Shown here piece by piece: positions 4,986-7,717 of a DNA stretch of 7,717 nucleotides. The notes beneath the pieces were generated by a model. The model worked only from the letters and a program-made list of their open reading frames with translations, searched no databases and was not told the origin of the DNA. Both the position numbers and the translations under genes were made by a program. The stretch lies in the NCBI GenBank assembly GCA_947589205.1, contig CANQCJ010000102.1:1-7717 (forward strand), in the 5' to 3' direction. The stretch is from an uncultured Ruminococcus sp. GTDB taxonomy: Bacteria; Bacillota; Clostridia; Oscillospirales; Ruminococcaceae. How positions within the stretch are numbered: position 1 is the first letter of the stretch; each line of letters begins with the position of its first letter.

Positions 4986-6830
4986 TTATTGATTCTTTGC
5001 GACGCTGCACCCAAGCTTCTCCATAGCGAACTTGTCAAAGCTCTCCTCGTCCATCGGTCTGCCGTAATAGTAGCCCTGTATCTGGTCGCAGTGGGCTTTT
5101 TTGAGGAAATCCGACTGCGCCTGCGTTTCAACGCCTTCACAGATGACGTTCATTCCTAAACGCTTCGCCATCGTTATCATGCTCTCGATTATCGTTTTGT
5201 CACTGTCGTTGAGATCTTCGTTCTTTAAAAAGATCCTGTCGATCTTTAATGTGTCAATTGATAAAGAGCTCATGACGTTGAGCGACGAATAGCCCGAACC
5301 AAAATCGTCCATCGAGACCTGCGCCCCCAGCGCGCGGCAGGAGCTTATAAATTCGTCAGCTTTTAACAGGTTGTTCATGTAAATGTTCTCGGTAAGCTCG
5401 AACTCTACAAGCGAGGGCGGTACGTCATATTTCGCGATAAGCTCCTTTATGTACGGGATTATCCTGTCGCTCTTTAAATGTACGCGCGATACGTTCATGG
5501 ATATCGGGAAAACCGGCAGGGACGCGTCTAAACGCTTGCGAAGATACCTGAATACCTCGCGGTAAACGTAAAAGTCTACATCTACAATGTTGCCGTTTTT
5601 CTCAAAAAACGGTATGAACTGATCGGGATAAATGAAGCTTCCGTCCGGCTTCTGCCAGCGCACAAGCGCTTCCGCGCCGTAAAGACTGTCGTCCGAGCAG
5701 TTTATCTTCGGCTGATAGTATACCTTTAACTCGCGGTTCGCTATCGCTTTCGGAAGCTCGTTGTTCAAATATTCCTGATAATTTATATCGTCCATCATCG
5801 AATCCGCAAAGACCAACGGTCTGCGCAGACTTTCCGATTTGGCTTTCTTTCTGGCAAGATTTGCATTCGCTATCGCCGTAGCCGCCGTTATGCTCGCGTC
5901 CTCTACATAGCAGATACCGGTGTTCATTCTTATTTTTACACCCGGACAATTGTCCTCCAACAGCGAGCAGAGCATATCGTTCTGCTCTTTTATGAAATCT
6001 TCAAAATACGGCACGAACTCCTTCGGCAATGCCGACGCGGAAACGAAATTGTCCGAATGCACTCTGCTCAACGTTGTGCCGGTGTACTCCTCGGAGCTGC
6101 CCGACATCGCGCCCGCCGTGAGCTTTAACAGCTCGTCTCCCTTTTTGTAGCCGTAATTTTCATTTATATACTTGAAATGGTGTATATCCGAATAAACTAC
6201 CGCTATACAGGTATCGCCTATCATATCGGTGAAACGCTCGTCAAGATTTTCGCTGAACGCCGTAAAGCTCATCAGTCCGGTGAGCGGGTCTATATCGGTA
6301 CTGTCATAGCGCGTAACAAAACATTTGTTCGTGCGGCTGATGTACTGGCAGATCATGTTCGCGCATATAGTCACCGCCGAAAGCTCAATATGCGTCCACT
6401 CGCGCTCGCTGTTAAATTCCACAATGTCAAACGTGCCCAAAAAATGCTTTCCGCAAAACATCGGGACTTCTATGACATAAAGCGGCTTATGACTTACCCT
6501 GCCGATAAACTTGGCTTCGCCCTGAGAACGGTCGTATCTGTAAATGCCGTTTGAAAAGACCGACATCGCTTCTTCCCATTCAGCCTCGTCAAAGGTCACC
6601 GTTTGGTTGACTCTCCTTGCCTTTGACCGGTCGTCAAGGGATTCATAGGTATATCTCAGCGAAAACGGACGCGGTATTATCTCGCGTATCCTTACGCACG
6701 AGACGCCGAAAGCTTCTCTTATATGCTCGACCGCCGAAGCCACCGCGCTCTCGACCGGCTTTTCAACAAGCTCGCTCGATGTAAATTCCACAAGCCCGAG
6801 ACACTGCTCGGAGCTGAGCGTTGCGCACAT
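4986..6830 (-). CDS. GAF-like / degenerate GGDEF / EAL protein, predicted c-di-GMP phosphodiesterase
   Basis: A 614-residue soluble protein with no membrane segment. Residues about 20-165 resemble a GAF sensory domain (weak call). Residues about 180-340 are a GGDEF domain that starts normally (DPLTG at 181-185), but its signature is HSDNF at 258-262 instead of GGDEF and the metal-site pair reads D215-I-H217 rather than D-x-D. It is therefore probably not a cyclase and may only bind GTP. Residues about 355-605 are an EAL domain with the catalytic set in place: EAL at 387-389, Asn446 in NVS, ELTE at 478-481, DDFG at 508-511, Lys529 in LKID, EGVE at 565-568 and Gln585 before GYYYG. It should hydrolyse c-di-GMP to pGpG. 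The start is set by AAGGGGG eight bases upstream, behind a consensus promoter. The gene stands alone and converges on sigE. Which signal the N-terminus senses is unknown. Confidence 0.93.
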   Translation of the reverse strand: MCATLSSEQCLGLVEFTSSELVEKPVESAVASAVEHIREAFGVSCVRIREIIPRPFSLRYTYESLDDRSKARRVNQTVTFDEAEWEEAMSVFSNGIYRYDRSQGEAKFIGRVSHKPLYVIEVPMFCGKHFLGTFDIVEFNSEREWTHIELSAVTICANMICQYISRTNKCFVTRYDSTDIDPLTGLMSFTAFSENLDERFTDMIGDTCIAVVYSDIHHFKYINENYGYKKGDELLKLTAGAMSGSSEEYTGTTLSRVHSDNFVSASALPKEFVPYFEDFIKEQNDMLCSLLEDNCPGVKIRMNTGICYVEDASITAATAIANANLARKKAKSESLRRPLVFADSMMDDINYQEYLNNELPKAIANRELKVYYQPKINCSDDSLYGAEALVRWQKPDGSFIYPDQFIPFFEKNGNIVDVDFYVYREVFRYLRKRLDASLPVFPISMNVSRVHLKSDRIIPYIKELIAKYDVPPSLVEFELTENIYMNNLLKADEFISSCRALGAQVSMDDFGSGYSSLNVMSSLSIDTLKIDRIFLKNEDLNDSDKTIIESMITMAKRLGMNVICEGVETQAQSDFLKKAHCDQIQGYYYGRPMDEESFDKFAMEKLGCSVAKNQ

Positions 6831-6866
6831 AAGAAATTCCCCCTTCCTCTTTCCATTATAACCATT

Positions 6867-6895
6867 ATTATACCACTTGATACGTCATATGTCAA
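6867..6895 (-). promoter_or_regulatory. Perfect-consensus sigma-A promoter of the EAL gene
   Basis: On the minus strand TTGACA (plus 6890-6895), 17-bp spacer and TATAAT (plus 6867-6872), again with TG one base before the -10. The start would be near 6860, leaving about 30 untranslated bases that hold the AAGGGGG ribosome site (plus 6839-6845). A promoter this strong suggests housekeeping expression unless repressed. Confidence 0.85.
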
Positions 6896-6983
6896 TCACA
6901 TGATACAATTATTTAACAGGCTAATGCTATTTTTTTAGATTTTATAAATAAATTATTCTTTTTTTAAATCTTTTTAAGCTTAC

Positions 6984-7019
6984 TGCGCTGAATATTTGCG
7001 CAAAAAAGGCTAATAATAT
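6984..7019 (+). promoter_or_regulatory. Possible alternative-sigma promoter of the small lipoprotein gene
   Basis: No convincing sigma-A promoter lies before the lipoprotein gene. GAATATT (6990-6996), a 13-base spacer and CTAATAAT (7010-7017) partly resemble the Bacillus sigma-E pattern ATATT / CATACAAT, the -10 at five of eight bases. The -35-like part sits in the loop of an inverted repeat TGCGC/GCGCA (6984-6988 with 6998-7002). This is a weak match in AT-rich DNA and is recorded only as a candidate. Confidence 0.2.
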
Positions 7020-7058
7020 TTTCAGCCGAAATAAAGGCGGAAAGGAACTGCTAAAAAT

Positions 7059-7340
7059 ATGAAAAAGCTTACACTTATTTCAGCGGCTGCCATTACTGCC
7101 GCTATCATGCTGACAGGCTGCTCCGGCAGCGACGGAGACGTTTCCTCAAACGGTTCTGACAGATCGAGCAGAAACGATAATTCAAGCGTTTCCACGACCG
7201 CGGGGACGGACAGGACTTCAAGCCGCTCGACCTCAGACAAGCTCGCTTCTAAAGCCGACGACATCGGCGACGACGTTGCCGACGGCATCGACGGCGGTCT
7301 CGACGCGACCGAAAGCATCGTTGACGACATTCTTCGCTGA
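7059..7340 (+). CDS. Small Ser/Asp-rich lipoprotein of unknown function
   Basis: A 93-residue protein with a clear lipoprotein signal: MKK start, hydrophobic stretch at 4-18 and lipobox LTGC with the lipidated cysteine at 21. Residues 22-60 are a low-complexity tether of Ser, Asp, Asn, Thr and Arg. Residues 61-93 form an acidic, probably amphipathic helix with Asp spaced through it (KADDIGDDVADGIDGGLDA, then IVDDILR). It should be anchored on the outside of the membrane. I do not recognise the family; similar short Asp-rich tails occur in small Firmicutes lipoproteins. The ATG has GGAAAGG about 13 bases upstream, a rather long spacing. It is a single-gene unit closed by a strong terminator. 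The signal peptide and lipobox make it likely to be real despite its size. Confidence 0.75.
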   Translation: MKKLTLISAAAITAAIMLTGCSGSDGDVSSNGSDRSSRNDNSSVSTTAGTDRTSSRSTSDKLASKADDIGDDVADGIDGGLDATESIVDDILR

Positions 7341-7357
7341 GCTTTTTTCAGCAATGC

Positions 7358-7412
7358 AAGACTCGTTATTTTCTGTTTGTTACGGAAAATAACGAGTCTT
7401 TTGCGCTTTTTT
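7358..7412 (+). terminator. Strong terminator after the small lipoprotein gene
   Basis: A perfect 16-bp stem (7358-7373 with 7385-7400) starting AAGACTCGTT and ending AACGAGTCTT, with an 11-base loop, followed by TTTTGCG and six T residues (7407-7412). It begins 18 bases after the stop codon. Confidence 0.88.
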
Positions 7413-7420
7413 CTAAACAT

Positions 7421-7465
7421 AATTAAAACCGTGTATTTTCAAGGCTTTAACGAAAACACACGGTT
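7421..7465 (-). terminator. Terminator hairpin downstream of the tRNA-Ser remnant
   Basis: A 14-bp stem with one mismatch (7427-7440 with 7452-7465; AACCGTGT/ACACGGTT at the base) has an 11-base loop. On the minus strand it is followed by UUAAUU after two paired U residues. It lies 11 bases past the tRNA 3' end, where the terminator of an intact tRNA gene would be, suggesting that this side is the original chromosomal context. Confidence 0.6.
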
Positions 7466-7475
7466 CTGACAAATA

Positions 7476-7533
7476 CGCGGATCGAGAGATTTGAACTCTC
7501 GCGCCGGTTTCCCGACCTACTCCCTTAGCAGGG
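7476..7533 (-). pseudogene. 3' half of a tRNA-Ser(GCT) gene, probable attachment site
   Basis: On the minus strand this reads as the 3' part of a serine tRNA. It has the anticodon loop CTGCTAA (plus 7525-7531; anticodon GCT at 7527-7529), the 3' anticodon strand GGGAG, a long class-II variable arm with GTCGG/CCGGC pairing, a perfect T arm GAGAG-TTCAAAT-CTCTC (plus 7484-7500), the acceptor strand GATCCGC (plus 7477-7483) and discriminator G (7476), with CCA not encoded. The 5' half is missing: no D arm, no GCGGATC acceptor partner, and the bases before the loop (CGTCC) pair imperfectly with GGGAG. Identity therefore begins at the anticodon loop, the usual crossover place for tyrosine integrases in tRNA genes. 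It is best read as the 3' end displaced by an element that lies to the right. Confidence 0.8.
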
Positions 7534-7574
7534 ACGGATAAAGTCATTGAAAATAAAGGCTTTTATAGCCAAAA

Positions 7575-7596
7575 GTGAGTAATTTGTGAGTAATAA
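7575..7596 (+). repeat. Tandem 11-bp direct repeats, possible integrase arm sites
   Basis: GTGAGTAATTT (7575-7585) is followed directly by GTGAGTAATAA (7586-7596), sharing the first nine bases. They lie 42 bp from the tRNA remnant on the presumed element side. Tyrosine integrases of the Tn916/phage type bind short direct repeats of this size near the element ends. The role is inferred from position; no integrase gene is visible. Confidence 0.5.
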
Positions 7597-7679
7597 TAGA
7601 AATAAACTATATCGGGAACAATAAAAGCTTTCTCGTCATTCTGCACAAAAAAATAAAAAAACTTCGTCCATTCTACCCA

Positions 7680-7708
7680 TTTAAAACAAACCCAAAAAGT
7701 GCTATAAT
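7680..7708 (+). promoter_or_regulatory. Candidate rightward promoter at the window edge
   Basis: A perfect TATAAT (7703-7708) with TG one base upstream, and TTTAAA (7680-7685) at 17-bp spacing. It points out of the window into the presumed integrated element. The flanking stretch 7541-7717 is AT-rich and holds no credible ORF. The gene it would serve is not visible. Confidence 0.45.
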
Positions 7709-7717
7709 TTTCATATA

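Noticed and set aside
4649..5140. 163-codon minus-strand ORF spanning the sigE end, the repeat array and the EAL gene end
   Set aside because: It overlaps two real genes and crosses the terminator and heptamer array, with a basic, unpatterned translation and no ribosome site.
7476..7600. Complete tRNA-Ser gene
   Set aside because: The sequence upstream of the anticodon loop has no D arm and no strand complementary to the acceptor GATCCGC, so only the 3' half is present.

Overview
The window looks like chromosomal DNA of an endospore-forming, Gram-positive Clostridia member, plausibly a Ruminococcus/Oscillospiraceae-type bacterium. The grounds are the spoIIGA-sigE pair, which is found only in endospore-forming Firmicutes and their close relatives, strong AAGGAGG-type ribosome binding sites, sigma-A promoters of the TTGACA-N17-TATAAT type, and a LacI-regulated lipoprotein-anchored sugar-binding protein. 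The genus is an inference. The gene content fixes only the broader group.

Layout from left to right. Positions 1-129 hold a perfect-consensus promoter firing leftward out of the window. Its predicted transcript has three hairpins capped by GCAA (GNRA) tetraloops, and the last one buries an AAGGAGGTG Shine-Dalgarno sequence, so a leftward gene probably starts just beyond base 1. From 130 to 335 come GC-rich hairpins, a terminator-like site and the lacI promoter. A LacI-family repressor (336-1346) and a sugar-type ABC solute-binding lipoprotein (1549-2979) follow. The latter has its own promoter, operator-like sites and a strong terminator, but no permease or ATPase genes beside it. Next is the spoIIG operon: spoIIGA (3124-3951) and sigE (3970-4686), with a Spo0A-box-like site and a perfect -10 upstream. 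A 300-base gap with a hairpin and a 7-bp tandem repeat separates sigE from a convergent gene. That gene (4986-6830, minus strand) encodes a soluble GAF-like/degenerate-GGDEF/EAL protein, predicted to be a c-di-GMP phosphodiesterase. A small Ser/Asp-rich lipoprotein (7059-7340) comes next, followed by two hairpin terminators in opposite orientations.

The right end is the edge of something foreign. Positions 7476-7533 are the 3' half only of a tRNA-Ser(GCT) gene on the minus strand, still followed by a terminator hairpin. The 5' half is missing, and tandem 11-bp direct repeats of the kind bound by tyrosine integrases lie 42 bp away. This fits the displaced 3' end left when an integrative element enters a tRNA gene, with the element extending rightward beyond the window.

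Functionally, lacI and the binding protein form a likely sugar-sensing pair. SpoIIGA and pro-SigE are the protease and substrate of the mother-cell sporulation switch. The EAL protein adds a possible c-di-GMP control on lifestyle decisions, but nothing in the sequence ties it directly to sporulation.
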